Shown here: positions 1-12,269 of the stretch, in pieces
Numbering within the stretch: position 1 is the stretch's first letter
Layout: every line of letters begins with the position of its first letter
Assembly (NCBI GenBank): GCA_018902385.1
Contig: JABSSW010000033.1
Location: forward strand, 124,001-188,000
Reading direction: 5' to 3'
Length of the DNA stretch: 64,000 nucleotides
From: Physcia stellaris
Taxonomy: Eukaryota > Ascomycota > Lecanoromycetes > Caliciales > Physciaceae
Notes under the pieces: generated by a model
What the model was told of the DNA's origin: nothing
The model's input: only the letters and a program-made list of their open reading frames with translations
Database searches by the model: none
Program-made: the position numbers and the translations under genes

Positions 1-218
1 AAAAAAATAATCGAAATATTTTTCAAAACGTTGTCGAACAATTTGAATACGCATGATCAAATCGAGTATGTTATTGATTTGCAATCAAGCAAAAAATCGC
101 GTTTTGAATTTATATACAATATGTCACACGACGAGCTTATTGTTATACGCAATTATCTCGAGAACGCGTTGACGAAAAATGAATTCGTTTTTTCAACGCA
201 TTTGCGAAAACATCTGTA

Positions 219-575
219 TTGTTTGTCAAGAAATCAAATGACAATTTGCGTTTATGTGTGAATTATCGAAAACTCAATGAAATCACGATCAAAAACAATT
301 ATTCATTGTCGTTGTTGTTTGAAACGTTAAAACGTTTCGCGAATGTTAAACATTTTATCAAAATAAACATCCGAAATGCGTATCATAAAATTCGTATTCG
401 TCAAAAGATGAATGAAAAATTGCTTTTCGTACTCGCTATGAACAATACGAATATCAAATTATGTTTTTCGATTTTGCTAACGCTTTTGTTACTTTTCAAT
501 TTTATGTTAATGAAACATTAAAATCATACATTGACGTTTTTGCGTGATGTATCTGAATGATGTGCTGATTTATTT
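219..575 (+). pseudogene. reverse transcriptase fragment (Ty3/gypsy)
   Basis: The translation contains the finger/palm signature LCVNYRKLNEITIKN followed by KINIRNAYHKIRI, matching the LCVDYRxLN..TKLDLRxAYHxIRI block of Ty3 reverse transcriptases. Downstream in a shifted frame the catalytic box reads YLNDVLIYF at 550-576, where active enzymes have YLDD. The catalytic aspartate has become asparagine through GAT to AAT, a GG to GA change. In-frame stops make this a dead gene. Confidence 0.8.
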
Positions 576-785
576 TGAAAATGAACAACAGCATTGAAAA
601 CATGTTCGTTTGATGTTTAAAACGTTGTTACGTTATCGCTTGTATGTCAAGTTGAAAAATGCGAATTCAACAAAAAAGAAATCAATTTTTTAAATTTCGT
701 TGTTGAGCGCAATGATATTCAAATAAAACGTTCGCGTATAGACGCAATCGTCGATTGATTTGAATTCGAAAATGCGAAAAATATC

Positions 786-992
786 ATGATTTTTTTAGAT
801 TTTGTTGAATTTTATAAGCGTTTTGTTAAAAGATTTTCGCAAATCGTAACATCATTTACGAATTTGACGCGTGATGCGAAAAAGAAAAAATCGCTTTTCA
901 TTTGTTATGAAAAAAAAAAAAAAATTAAAATTGCGTTCAACGAATTCAAAATTAAATTCACGATTGTTTTTATTTTTACGCATTATGATTGA
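786..992 (+). pseudogene. RT connection / RNase H start fragment
   Basis: The stretch LDFVEFYKRFVKRFSQI matches the FLGFxNFYRRFIxxFS segment that follows the reverse transcriptase in Ty3 elements, and the downstream Phe/Lys-rich part aligns with the start of RNase H. It sits in the expected place after the RT fragment. Stops on both sides show decay. Confidence 0.65.
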
Positions 993-1859
993 AAAGCGAA
1001 ACTACGCATGAAAATTGATGTTTTTGATCGCGAAACAGATAATATGTTCAATCAAAAAAACAAAAACGATCAATGACATCTCATTGCGTTTTTCAGTTAC
1101 AAATTCAAGAAAGCAAAAATTAATTGAAATACGCATGACAAAAAACTGTATGCGATAATGTTTGATTTCAAAAATTGAAAACATTATTTGCAAAATAACA
1201 AGCATTTCATTCGCGTTATTTTTGATCACAACAATTTTCGATATTTTATGACAATTAAAAAGCTCAATGCGAAACAGATTCGCTGAATTGAAAAATTAAT
1301 TGCGTTTGATTTCAATATAAAATATCGCAAAAACAAATTGAACTTTGCGAACGCGTCGTCGAAAAAATCTGATTTTATGAAATCGAACGATAACGACAAG
1401 AACAACGATAAATTCTTGTTTATTTTGCGAAACAAATTTCGCAATCAAAATTATCAGTTTGATTTGCAAAGCGATTAACGTGTGTTTGTTTCAATCAAAT
1501 TTGCAACATCGACAACGCGATTGCGTAACATTGTTACGACAAATATTCGAAATATTGTTTCGAATGAGAAAGTTCTCGATAGATGTGCTTGCAGAATTTT
1601 AAATATTGTCGCATTTCGATTCTTAGTTCATCAAATTATGAAATCGAAAAATTTTATTTGAAGTTGCGAAAATCAATGATTGCGTGATTATTCAAATTAC
1701 AACAAAAAACGCTTTTGTTGTTGAGAAACAATGACGTCAAAAATACGCAAACAAGCAAAACGAATTTTCGAAATGAAATGTTGAAAAAAATGAATTGTTT
1801 CGTCGTGATTTCGCAATTTATGTGTTTGAAAATTTCGCTACAAAACAAGAAATTTTTCG

Positions 1860-2655
1860 TATGAATCATGACGATTCAGATGTTGAACATTTTGCGCGAA
1901 CAAAAATCGAAAATGTTGTGCGACGTAAGTATTTTGATTTGACATGATTAAGAAAATAACAAATTATGTACGTATTTGTTCAGATTGTCAACGAATGCGA
2001 ATTCATCGACATAAATTTTATGACGATATGATAGCAATCTCATCAAATGAAAAGCAATCATTTGATACAATTATCGTTAATTTCATTACAAATATGTTTT
2101 TTTGCTAGAGATTTTTATACGAGAAAGACTAGCGATTCAATATTAATATTGATAAACAAATTGACGAAATACGCAACGTACATAACAATCACAAAAACGT
2201 TAAACGCGATAAATTTTGCGAATTTGCTATGACGAAAATTCGTATGTCGTCATGAAATGATGCGTAGCATTATTTCGAATCGGAAATTTCTTTTCACAAG
2301 CAATTTCTGATCTACTTTGTGCTGGAATTTGAAAGCGAAACGTAAATTTAGCACTGTCTTTCATTCACAAACAGATGAACAGACAGAAAAACAAAATGTT
2401 GTGTTCGAACATTATTTGCGAATGTATTGTAATTTCAAGCAAAATAATTGATCAGAATTGCTATTTATGACACAATTTGTTTACAATAATAGCAAACATT
2501 CAAACATTGATCAAATTTTTCAAAAATTTTTGTCTGAATACGTTGCGACATTAAACGACGATTCTGTGAACAATTTTCAAAAAGAAAAGACAGCATTTGC
2601 AACAAACAAAACAAAAACGTTGCGAAACAATCGAACGCATTTAATGAAATTGTGA
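1860..2655 (+). pseudogene. integrase core fragment (Ty3/gypsy)
   Basis: Two in-phase pieces carry integrase signatures. At 2047-2232 SDSILILINKLTKYATYI corresponds to the DSILVIVDRLTKMAHYIP strand of Ty3 integrases, with the first catalytic D changed to N. At 2355-2655 HSQTDEQTEKQN and MTQFVYNNSKHSNI match the HPQTDGQTER and AEFAYNNSxHxS segments. Frameshifts and stops separate the pieces. Confidence 0.75.
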
Positions 2656-2966
2656 AAAACGATTTTCGAACAACAAATCAAATATTATAATGAAAATCAT
2701 ATAATGAAAAATTTTGAATTTGAAAAAAAATGTTGTTGCGTGAAATCAATATACGTACATTGCGTCTCAAAAAAAAAATTGATCATAAACAACTAAATTT
2801 CTTTGAAATTGTCAAGAAAATAAATACGCAAATTTACGAGCTTGATTTGTTTAAACAATATGAGTTCATACATTTTGTGTTTCATGTCTCTTTATTCGAA
2901 TTTTGATATAATCGTGACGACGCAAATTCAAAATCGCAATCAATATTAATAAAAAACGAGAAAAAG

Positions 2967-3117
2967 TGAGAAATATCGCAAATGTTAGACAAACGCATTA
3001 GAAAAAATCAATCTGAATATTTTATTGCATGAATAAATTCATCGCCATATGAGAACTCGTGAAAGTCAATGAAACATCTCGAGAATACGAAAAACGCAAT
3101 TGTCAAGTTCGAAAATG
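2967..3117 (+). pseudogene. integrase-linked chromodomain with all three tryptophans turned to stops
   Basis: Immediately after the integrase, the frame starting at 2967 reads like the WEVExIL..YLVKWxGY..TWEPxxNLxNA chromodomain fold. It contains EISQMLDKRIRKNQSEYFIA and later SMKHLENTKNAIVKFE. Each of the three conserved tryptophans is a TGA stop. Chromodomains of this kind steer integration to modified histones in chromoviruses. This copy is non-functional. Confidence 0.7.
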
Positions 3118-4890
3118 CGCGCGAATTACGCAAATCTGAAAAAATTGCGAAGCGTCGAAAAACAAACAAATTCAAAACGAAGTCGAGCGAAAAACTTTCA
3201 ACAAAAGAACAAACACGTCAATTTTTAAAATTGAAAAAACGTGAACGATTCAAAAGCAAAAATAACAATAATTGCGACGCAAAAACACAAACAATAAAAT
3301 GATATTGCGAATTGTTTTTGATTACATGCGCAGTTTGCATACATTTCGATGTTATAAAAATATATTGAAATTCGTAAATTTCAACAAGCAAATCACAAAA
3401 CAACACGTCACAACAAAAACAAACAAACATCAACATTTCAACGCAAACAAGCACAAAAACAAACAAAATCAACATCAAATATGCGATTTAATGAATTCAA
3501 AAAAACACGAAAATGTACGTCAACGCGTCGATAAATTTATCAATCAAAATTCAAATCACAACAATCAAATCGATTTCGATTGCGTCATGTTAATTGTCGT
3601 CGCGTTTAATTGAAACGTTGCTTATCATGTATTACGCGATTTTGTTGCGCGAAAACAAACGCAAAAACAAACGCGACAACAAACGAATTTGTTTGCGACG
3701 CAAACGAAACGAAATCGAAAACAAACGCAAACGAATCGAAAACGAAAAAAATCGAAAAAAAAACAACGCGAAGCGAATCAAAATCAGAATCAAAATCAAC
3801 AAACGAAACAAAAAAATCTTGATTTGCTTTCGAACAAGCGCAAAAGCAAACGAAAACGAAAAAACAACGAGCAAAAAGTCGTTTTTGTGACAGATTTTGA
3901 TGTAATTGTTGCAACAATTTTGCGAATCGCGATAAAAACAAAAAACAACGAATTTTTTCGATTCGTTTTTGCGTCATGTTAATCACGTTACGCACAAGAT
4001 TTGCATGCTATTATTTTTTCAAAATTTCAAAATTGTTTTCAATTTGTTTTGAGCGCTATTTTGAGCAGCAAAAACACGAACAATAACTTGAAATTGCGAA
4101 AAAGTCATGTTTTTCTCGCAATAATGCGAATTCTTGTTACAAAATTGACATTTGACGCGCTTGTTATTTCTCGAAATTTCGCAAACGTGTTTAAAATTTG
4201 TGCGAAATTTTCGAACGCAACGTTGACATCAAAAATAAATTGATTTTGTTATACATTAACATTGATTCGAAACAATTATGCGTGTTTGTTTATTAAATTT
4301 TGACAACATGCGTTCGCGATTGTCACGCGAAAAAAACATTTGAATTGTCGTGTTTTCATTCAATTGTTCAAATGAAAAAAATTTATTAATTTAATATTGA
4401 ATCAACAACGTCAACATCATAAACAATACATTTACAGCAAAAATTGCAAAAAGCGATTTGCGAAATGTAAAAAACAAAAAAAACGACGTCATGATTTATT
4501 GCGTTGTTAACACACGTATTACATTGTCGACAATTGAAAATTCAATTTCGTCGTCATTGAAACATCATTGCGACAGCATTATCATTTGCAAAAGCGATGT
4601 GATAACTGTACAGACAACGATATATCATGTTAACATCATTGTCGCAATAATTGTTGTTATCGCAGAGACAAAAAAGATCAAATGAAATATTTACTATGTT
4701 ATGAAATAAAGATGTTAAAAAAGAAAATTCAAAAAATGAATTGAAAAATTGAAATAAACATTCATCAACACACGACGCGATTCATTTCGATTCGATTTCA
4801 CAACACGAACGCGATATTTGAAATTGCATTATATTGTTATTATTATTTCTATTTATTGAATTACAATGTTTTAAGATTACACGTCGAAAA
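3118..4890 (+). other. A-rich, low-complexity 3' region of the first retroelement
   Basis: About 1.7 kb between the chromodomain and the presumed 3' LTR, built largely of AAC, ACG and GAA-type words (for example around 3640-3850). Open frames exist on both strands here because stop codons are rare in this composition. Their products are Lys/Asn-rich or Phe/Ser-rich and look like no protein family, so I do not call them genes. The length is large for an untranslated 3' region and may hide another decayed insertion. Confidence 0.45.
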
Positions 4891-5182
4891 CACAAAATTA
4901 TTTACAAAACAACGTTGTTGCGATACATTTCTGATATATTATAAAGACATTGATAATTGACGCGAAAAATCGATCATTCAGAAAAGAAACAATTGTAATG
5001 AGACGAAATCGATCAAGCGAACGCTAAAACGCTGTGAATTTAGCTGTCGCATTTCGTGCTTATATACTCGAAATTTCACGAATTTCTTTTTGTTTTTTAG
5101 CAATTAGTTTTACTATGTGTCTAACATTTATCATAGCAATTAATATTATTATTCGCACATTCTAGTCACGCAGTGTCTTACA
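4891..5182 (+). repeat. probable 3' LTR of the first retroelement (start uncertain)
   Basis: This stretch is visibly less AT-skewed than its surroundings. It has a TATA-like TTATATA near 5060 and ends in TTACA, the same LTR terminus seen in elements A and B further right. The 5' partner is outside the window, so the left edge and identity are inferred. Confidence 0.35.
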
Positions 5183-5749
5183 TTTTTACACAAAAACATC
5201 GAAATTATAATACGTTTAAACGACAACGAAAAAAACAACAATTGAATTAATACGAAATGAAACGTATCGTCAATGAAATCAACACATGCATTACGAAAAA
5301 AAATATACAAATCAAAAATATTCGAGCGATCAAAAAATTTTTCAACAATGATTTCGCGATACACGCGATAAACGCAAAAAAAACAAAAAAATTGCGAAAC
5401 AACAATGCATGAACGACGATATTCGATAAAAAAACGAAAACGATCGTTTCGATTTATGCGATCATGATTAACGAAATAAAAATTAAAAAATTCGATTTAA
5501 CAACGACAAAAAATAAAAAAACGACGATACGTAAAAAAAAAAAAAAACGAAAACGTGAAAAAATTAAAAAAAATGAAAATTTTGTACGTGTTTTGAAAAA
5601 ACAAATTCACGACAATATAACAATATCATTTTTTGATTATTGAAATCATTATTTCAAAAATGAATAACAATATGTTGAACAACAACATCATGATCGAAAA
5701 AAAACTAAAAATTTGTTCAATGTTCAACAAAACATGCAAAATTAATCAA

Positions 5750-5915
5750 TGTTATAAATGTCATTATCATGAACACAATACAATTTAATGCACAAAAAAA
5801 AACGATGCGATTATTGCGCAAATGCGTATGTTACGAAAAAAAAAAAAATATACAAAAATTTACAAAATCAAATGTTACGTATGTGAAAAAAAACACATAA
5901 TTCATGAAAAAAAAA
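5750..5915 (+). pseudogene. LINE ORF1 zinc-knuckle cluster
   Basis: At 5750-5791 the frame gives C-Y-K-C-(x4)-H-(x4)-C, the CX2CX4HX4C retroviral-type knuckle, preceded by Gln as in Tad1 ORF1. A second knuckle, RCDYCANAYVTKK, begins near 5803 in a different frame, implying an indel in the A run between them. A third, KCYVCEKKHIIHE, follows near 5870. Three tandem knuckles are typical of Tad1-clade ORF1. One stop lies inside the first knuckle. Confidence 0.7.
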
Positions 5916-6445
5916 ATGCAAAAAAAAAAAAAAAAATCGAAAAAATCATGTATTAACGTTCGATTACGTCAACGAAATTCGAAATTCAAAAACAACAATA
6001 CATCGTCGTCAATAAAATGATAACGATTTCGAAATCGATAAATACAATTCACGAAAATTCAAAAACGACAATCGTTACGAAAAAATTCAATCAATTAAAA
6101 AAATTACAACGACGAGACATCGTGAAATCACAAAAAAAAATTTTTATTTAAACGAAATCAACAAACGCAAAAAAACGAACGCGTATAAATTTTATGTAAA
6201 AATGATTTTATCGATCGAAACAATGATATTATCGCAATTATTTTCAAATTCACAAAAATTTCGAAACAAAAAAAACAATAAATCGACGTTATCGATCAAA
6301 AACAAAAAAACATCAACAATCAAAAAAAAATACGAGAAATTTGAAAAAAAAAAAATTTTTCGTTCACGATCATCAAAACATTTTTATTTAACGTCACGAA
6401 TCGAAATACGAAATTCAAAACAATGAAAAAATGTTAAAAAACGAC

Positions 6446-6589
6446 ATATTATCGATATTACAATACAACGTCAACAATTCGAAAATTCAAATCATGATAT
6501 CGTTATTCGAAACAAAAAACATAAAAAAATTCGATATATTGATTATACAAAAATTATAAAAAAATTCATTTCAATTCACGACAAATAAT
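6446..6589 (+). pseudogene. LINE endonuclease, N-terminal half (interrupted)
   Basis: In one frame the sequence reads ILSILQYNVNNSKIQIMISL, then a stretch ending FDILIIQKL, a stop for Trp, and KNSFQFTTNN. This is the ILQYNVxxSR..DILAIQEPWxN opening of Tad1 apurinic/apyrimidinic-type endonucleases. It continues in the same frame at 12019 after removal of the inserted LTR element. Confidence 0.8.
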
Positions 6590-6900
6590 TGTAAAACATT
6601 CAAAATTTAAATCAACAAAACAATGCGAATCGAATGTCAATAAAATCAAATATTTTACATGATCGCATGCAAAGCAAACATCGAATCAAAAAAAATGCTG
6701 TTTGCATTTTTTTGTATCACAACAAGCAATAAATTTAATGATTTGCAATTGAAACACGTTGTTCGATTCATTCGTATCATTGAACGTACGAAACGATTAT
6801 ATAGTAAAAAGTTTGCAAGACAATTAGTTTTGCAATTATTAATTTAGACATAATATCGTTTTCGGCTATACATTTCTGATGTCACATTTCGTATTTTACA
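6590..6900 (+). repeat. 5' LTR of element A
   Basis: TG..CA-bounded, 311 bp. It carries a TATA-like ATTATATAG near 6798 and the conserved block TTCTGATGTCACATTTCGTA before its end. Most of its differences from the 3' LTR are C/T or G/A in CpT/ApG context. Confidence 0.85.
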
Positions 6901-9159
6901 TTTTAATAATTACAATAATCATTCGATTAATATCATTCGTGTATAGTTAACAATCAAGCAATTCAGTGATTGAACGTGTTGACACGTTTTCGTCGTCCGA
7001 TTTGAACGAGACATCGATTCTACGAAAATCTGAACGAAAAACAAATTGAGAAAAAAAATTGTATATTATACAATTAAATGTCGCAATCATGATTGATTGT
7101 ATAATTTTGTTATCATTATATCGTTCGATCTAGAAAGCGAATCAGAACTTAAAAACTGAAAATTTCGAAACAGAATCGTCGAAACAAACTATTTCGATGC
7201 AATAAAAGTTTACAACAAGTGATTTCAAAACATTCGATCTCGTTGATGTTTTCAGCGACAAACGTCAATTATTTCAGTTTTCGATTATTCATAACAATAA
7301 CGACGAATCAAAAACATCAAAACAATTGAAAAAGTTTGCGCAACGTGTCGAAATTTTGATACAAAATGAATTTTTACATTCAAATTATATTTGAAAAAAC
7401 AATATCAAAACAACGATTTCGATCGTCTCGTTTTCAATTCAAAACATCAAAAATCAAAATATCATAACATTTTCAAAAACAAATCGCATGTTGATTTCAA
7501 CAAAAACATACGATCGAGAAATCGCACGAATGCGATATAATTCAAAATCGAAAAAACGATAAAAAATTCAAATTCGATAAAGTTAACAGACATTCAATCA
7601 AAATCAATAAAAATTGTGAATGTGACAAATTTGAACAACATTTGATACGATTGCAAAAATTTCGTATTGTTTCAATAAAAATTGATTTGTAAAAATTGAT
7701 TTCGAAAAACGAACAACAATGATCGATTTAATCATTTTCAATCAAATTCGCATAATGAATGTTTTCATAAATTATAAACAATAACAACAACGAATTTTTC
7801 ACGACGAGTTTTGTTGACATTATCATCAAACATCGTCGCAAAAAAGTCATGCATGATTAATTGCAATAAAATTCATGATATGAATAAAAGTCATCGAAAT
7901 TTTTGAATTCAAAAGCAAAAATCAATTCGTAAAATAATGTTTTCGTTGAATTCAAAACAATTTTATTTCAAATTTATAATCACGATGCGATGATTTTAAA
8001 CAACAATCAATTCAAATCATTGACGTTTGATTCGTACGAATATCATTTTCGAACAAAAGCAATCGCAAACGTTTTTTGAATAAAAAATTTCAAAAATTGA
8101 TTTGAATTAATCGATTTCGTAAAATCGCATTGATGCAACGAAATCAAAATGAATATATCGATTTCAACATTTTGCAATGCAAAATTTTTTCATCATAAAT
8201 CGTATCGAGCACATCGAGTCGAAAAAATCAATCGATTTTATTATTTATAACAAAAACAAAATTTTCGACACATTCGTACGAATCATTTGTGATATGAACA
8301 TGATTTCGCATGAAACGCATTTTGAACAATGAATTCATGTATTTTCAATTTTATCGAAAATCGAAAACAAAAATATTCATTCGCAAAAAGTTTGCGAAAT
8401 CATCGAATCATGTATTTGACGAATTTTGAATTTGACAAACATATAATTTGTTCAATACATATGCAATAAATTTGACGAACATGCGATATGTTTGACGAAT
8501 TCGCAATGAATCACAAAACATGCAATAAATTCGCAATCGAACAAGAAATCATTTCATAATTTTATTTATTTTTTATCGAAAGATGATTAACAATATTGAA
8601 AATTTATTTGAACGAATTTTTGAGAAGCAATTTTATCGAATCTGAAACAAATGAAAAAATATGCTGTATAAGCATCGAAAATGATTTTTACAAATTTTTC
8701 AATTTTGTTATTTTCGTCGAAACGTCAAATTTTATCATTTGATCAAGAAACGTTCGACGAAAATTCACAAACTATACAGATTTGACATTTATATAATCAT
8801 AAAGTGCGACATTCAACAGACTTCGCACAAAACAAAAATAAATTTCTGACGAAACGTTTAAATCTATACGTTCTCGTTTCTTTTCAAAATGTGCAAACGT
8901 AAAAACAAAAAATTTCGTAATTTTTTCGACGAATGTGCAAATGCAACAACATAAATTGTTATACAAACAACGAATTACATCAAAAAATGTGTTCGAAATT
9001 CTTGAAAATCTACAAACACAAAGAAACTTCAATGAGTTTGATTTTTGATTTAACGTTAAAGAACAAGCAAAATTTCACACGAAAAATGAAACAGATGTCA
9101 AAATAAACAAAATTCAAACGTCGACAAAACGCGTTTTTGAAAACATTTATTTTGCAATA

Positions 9160-9420
9160 ATTCGATTCGATTAAATCGTTCGTGTGAAAATTGACGCTCA
9201 AAACAAAACAATAAATTTTATTTTTCGTCAAGATGATTTTTGCAACACAACGAATTCACAAAAAGTTTTGATCATAATATTATCGAAATTTCAATCATTT
9301 CGTTTCGACAACAAGAATTTTGCAATGCGAACGATTTATTCAAACGATTCGATCAAAAAATCATTAAAAAAAATAAATGCGAAAATTACAATTATAATGA
9401 TTTTTCACATTAAGTCATTT
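9160..9420 (+). pseudogene. RNase H fragment of element A
   Basis: The frame from about 9160 encodes a degraded FDSxKxxRVKIDAxNKAI..FRQDD block, the RVETDASDxAIGAVLSQ strand of Ty3 RNase H. The same block is clearer in element B near 55860. Frameshifted and non-functional. Confidence 0.5.
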
Positions 9421-11478
9421 CGATGCGATCAAGCAAACATACAGAAATCAAATCGTTTGATGTGATACGCATCAAAAAACAAATAATTCGTGTTCGAATG
9501 AGTTTCAAGTCAACGAAGAGTTGCGAATTCGAATTTTTGACAACGAAAAAAATTTCGTGTTCGAATGATTTCGTTCTTTTTGAAAATTACGTTTTTCGAG
9601 AAATTTTCAATAAAAAAAAACTTCGTGTTCGAATGATTTCGTTTTTGTTTTCGATTGTGCATCAAACGTGATCGTCGATGAATATAATAATATTGATAAT
9701 GCGCAAATTTTCGAATCTGATTCATGCGATGATTGAACAGAAACATATTCACGAATTTGATGATAAACAATGACGACGATTTTCGATATTTGAATTCGTT
9801 TATTGTCAAACAATGACGACGATAAAATCACTGACACGTTCGTCGAGTTGATTCGTTCATTGTCGCAAAATTTCGTGTGCAATTGTGAAACAGAAATTAG
9901 TTATTTTTGATATGTCACGTTCGCATTGACAAAGCAAACTAAAACAAAGTACAATGACACGAAAACTGCTTGTACGTCTCGTCGAATTCTAAAAAGAACG
10001 TTCGTGCAAAACAATTTTTTGATCGAACATTTGATGTGAAACGCATTTTGAAATCAATACGAAAATATTGTAAATCGAATCAAATTAACAAGATCGTTCA
10101 TCGAACATCGGCGTGATTTTTAACATGCAAGCACGATTTAGAATTTGAACATGTGAAAAAAGTCAGAAATTGCGAGATATAAATCGTTTGTCAAGACATT
10201 TCGTCAAGATTTATGTATATTTTTCATGTAATGCAACAAGTCGAAAGCGAAATACAAATCAATTGTCAAAACATTTCGTTCGAATTGAAACATACGAAAA
10301 AAATCAAACGACGAAACATGCGTCAACGACATCTCGTCATATTTTAGCATGCAAACAGATCAGAAATTGCGAAATATGAATCATTCAAACATTTCGACAA
10401 AATTTAAACATGCGAGCATGAATCAGAAATTTGCAACAAGCATTTCGTCACAAATTACACGATAAATTATCGTTTTCGTTCAACGAAATTGAAATGAATT
10501 AACTTTACGTGAATTTCATAACAAATTATCAAAAAATAAAACATGAATTGTGTATTCACAATGTGATGATCGCAAAAAATTTCTTAAACGCTATTAGATT
10601 TCATTGCATGACGACAATTTGTTTGAATTTTTCAAAAATAAATTAAGTTTACAAATCAACGAAAAGTCACGATGTTTTTAAACATGCATAGTTTAAAACT
10701 CGAATCAATAACGTTTATACGTTGACGTTTCATCTTGCTTCAAAAAAAATTTAAGTTAAAAGAAAAAAAAATTTCGTTAAAATTTTGCTAGAATTCACGT
10801 ATCAATTTACAAGACATCGACATTGACAATCACTGACAAGTCGTATTGCGAATCACGATCAAGTCATACAGCGAAAACGTATTTGAAAATCAATAACACG
10901 ACAGATGCAGTTTTCTGATGATACAATTGACGAAACGATCATATCAATATTAATATCATGACGCGTTCAACGCTTTGTAAATGCAATTTTTTCAATTGAT
11001 ATAATTGATTCGAACAATCATGTTTTTTTCGACATTCATGTCATCAATTTTTGTGTTGTTTACTGTCAAAGAATTTACGACGCATGAAAAATTAAATCGT
11101 GTCAAAAACATTTTCAAAAGTTGTTGTTCGATTTAATTGAACGTTGAATATTGCGATGAAATGAAAATAAAAAATCGAAAAAATTTTCGAAATCAAACAT
11201 ATTCATTGAAATCGAAATTATTTCATCAATCGAAAAAAATTATTGAATATTTTTCGCGCGAGCAATTCATCGATTTCAACACGTATACGAGAATAAAAAA
11301 ATAAAAAATATTAGAAATTCGAATTCGATTTTTTTGTCATTCAATTAACTGTCAATCATCAAATCGAAAATCAAAAATAACAAACAATGAAATCATCAAA
11401 TCATGTTTTTTTTGAGTCATTCACGAAGATGATTTTCAGATTTTTAACGCAGATTGATTAGAAATCGAAAAGAACGAG

Positions 11479-11613
11479 ATTCGATGCGAAGATCACGATC
11501 ACAGTGCTTTTTCAAATCAGCATATTCGATGCGAAAGTCACGATCACAATGTTTTTTCAAGTCAACATATTCGATGCGAAGATCGCGATGACAACGATTT
11601 TTCAAATTTTCAA
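11479..11613 (+). repeat. 45-bp minisatellite, three copies, upstream of 3' LTR of element A
   Basis: Copies start at 11479, 11524 and 11569, each beginning ATTCGATGCGAA and ending in a run of T then CAA. Element B carries the same motif at the equivalent place (58651 and 58696) with two copies, so copy number differs within the family. Confidence 0.8.
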
Positions 11614-11709
11614 AATGAAGCATACAGACACATAAATCTAAAAATATTCGCTGCAAAGCATATGAAAAAAAATCATTTCAAGAAATTTCGATGTTAAAAA
11701 GAAAACGTA

Positions 11710-12018
11710 TGTAAAACATTCAGAATTCAAATCAACAAAAAATGCGAATCGAATTTCGATAAAATCAAATATTTTACATGATCGCATGCAAAACAAACAT
11801 CGAATCAAAAAAATGCTGTTTGTTTTTCTTTGTATCACAACAAGCAATAAATCTAGTGATTTGCAATTGAAACACGTTGTTCGACTCATTCGTATCATTA
11901 AACGTACGAAACGATTATATAGTAAAAAATTTGCAAAACAATTAATTTTGCAATTATTAGTTTAGACATAATATCGTTTTCGATTAAACATTTCTGATGT
12001 CACATTTCGTATCTTACA
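11710..12018 (+). repeat. 3' LTR of element A
   Basis: 309 bp, TG..CA-bounded, direct repeat of 6590-6900 with about 20 differences. LINE endonuclease coding sequence resumes immediately after it. Confidence 0.85.
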
Positions 12019-12269
12019 ATAACAAATTTTCGCAATAATTCGAATTATTGTATATGTTCGATGCAATCACGAAAATGTGTATATTCGTTAACAAAAAAAT
12101 AACGAAAATCGAATATTTTTACACGTTTTACAACAAAAATTTGATTTCGTTAAAAATGCAAATCGCGAACGACAAAATTATTAACATTCACAACATGTAT
12201 AATTTATGCAAAAACAACGAAAATTTCAACGCGATATTCAATTTCAAAAACGCGATGCAAAAAAATTAA
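12019..12269 (+). pseudogene. LINE endonuclease, C-terminal half
   Basis: The frame joins the part ending at 6589 and reads NKFSQ, stop, FELLYMFDAITKMCIFVNKK, then NDKIINIHNMYNLCKNNENF. These match the Tad1 endonuclease segments RVCFFVNKR and GRxINIHNVYNPxP. The reading frame is continuous across the insertion once element A and one target repeat are removed. Confidence 0.8.

Larger units (their letters stand above)
1..5182 (+). mobile_element. Ty3/gypsy chromovirus remnant, left end outside window
   Basis: Decayed LTR retrotransposon read on the + strand. Its pol domains appear in the order reverse transcriptase, RNase H, integrase, chromodomain, which is the order of chromodomain-bearing Ty3/gypsy elements. 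Gag, protease and the 5' LTR lie to the left of the window. The reading frame is broken many times by TGA/TAA codons and frameshifts in A runs, so no protein can be made. Base composition is extreme: CC, CT, GG and AG are almost absent while CG and CA remain. The right boundary at the TTACA near 5182 is inferred from an LTR-like segment, because the partner LTR is not visible. Confidence 0.8.
5183..6589 (+). mobile_element. Tad1-like LINE, 5' part (ORF1 and start of endonuclease)
   Basis: The + strand translation from about 5250 resembles the ORF1 protein of fungal Tad1 non-LTR elements: IRAIKKFFNNDFAIHAIN then KLRNNNA, a TGA for Trp, and TTIFDKKTKTIV. It is followed by CCHC zinc knuckles and then the start of the apurinic-type endonuclease. 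The copy stops abruptly at 6589, where an LTR retrotransposon is inserted, and resumes at 12019. The true 5' end is not seen. It may be truncated at 5183 or interrupted by the first retroelement. Confidence 0.75.
6590..12018 (+). mobile_element. LTR retrotransposon element A (5.4 kb), nested in the LINE
   Basis: Bounded by two direct LTRs of 311 and 309 bp that start TGTAAAACATTC and end TTACA. The 5 bp before it (6585-6589, ataat) and after it (12019-12023, ataac) differ only by T/C, which fits a 5-bp target duplication with one later C to T change. Internal coding remnants are on the + strand: an RNase H fragment near 9160-9420 and, near 9300, RFDNKNFAMR matching the RNase H/integrase linker in element B. 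LTR termini and 3' non-coding region are shared with element B, so they are one family. A is about 1.07 kb shorter than B and much more decayed. Confidence 0.85.

Noticed and set aside
3594-3995. Long overlapping open frames on both strands (Lys/Asn- or Phe/Ser-rich)
   Set aside because: They arise because stop codons are rare in AAC/ACG/GAA-type low-complexity DNA. No domain or sensible composition.
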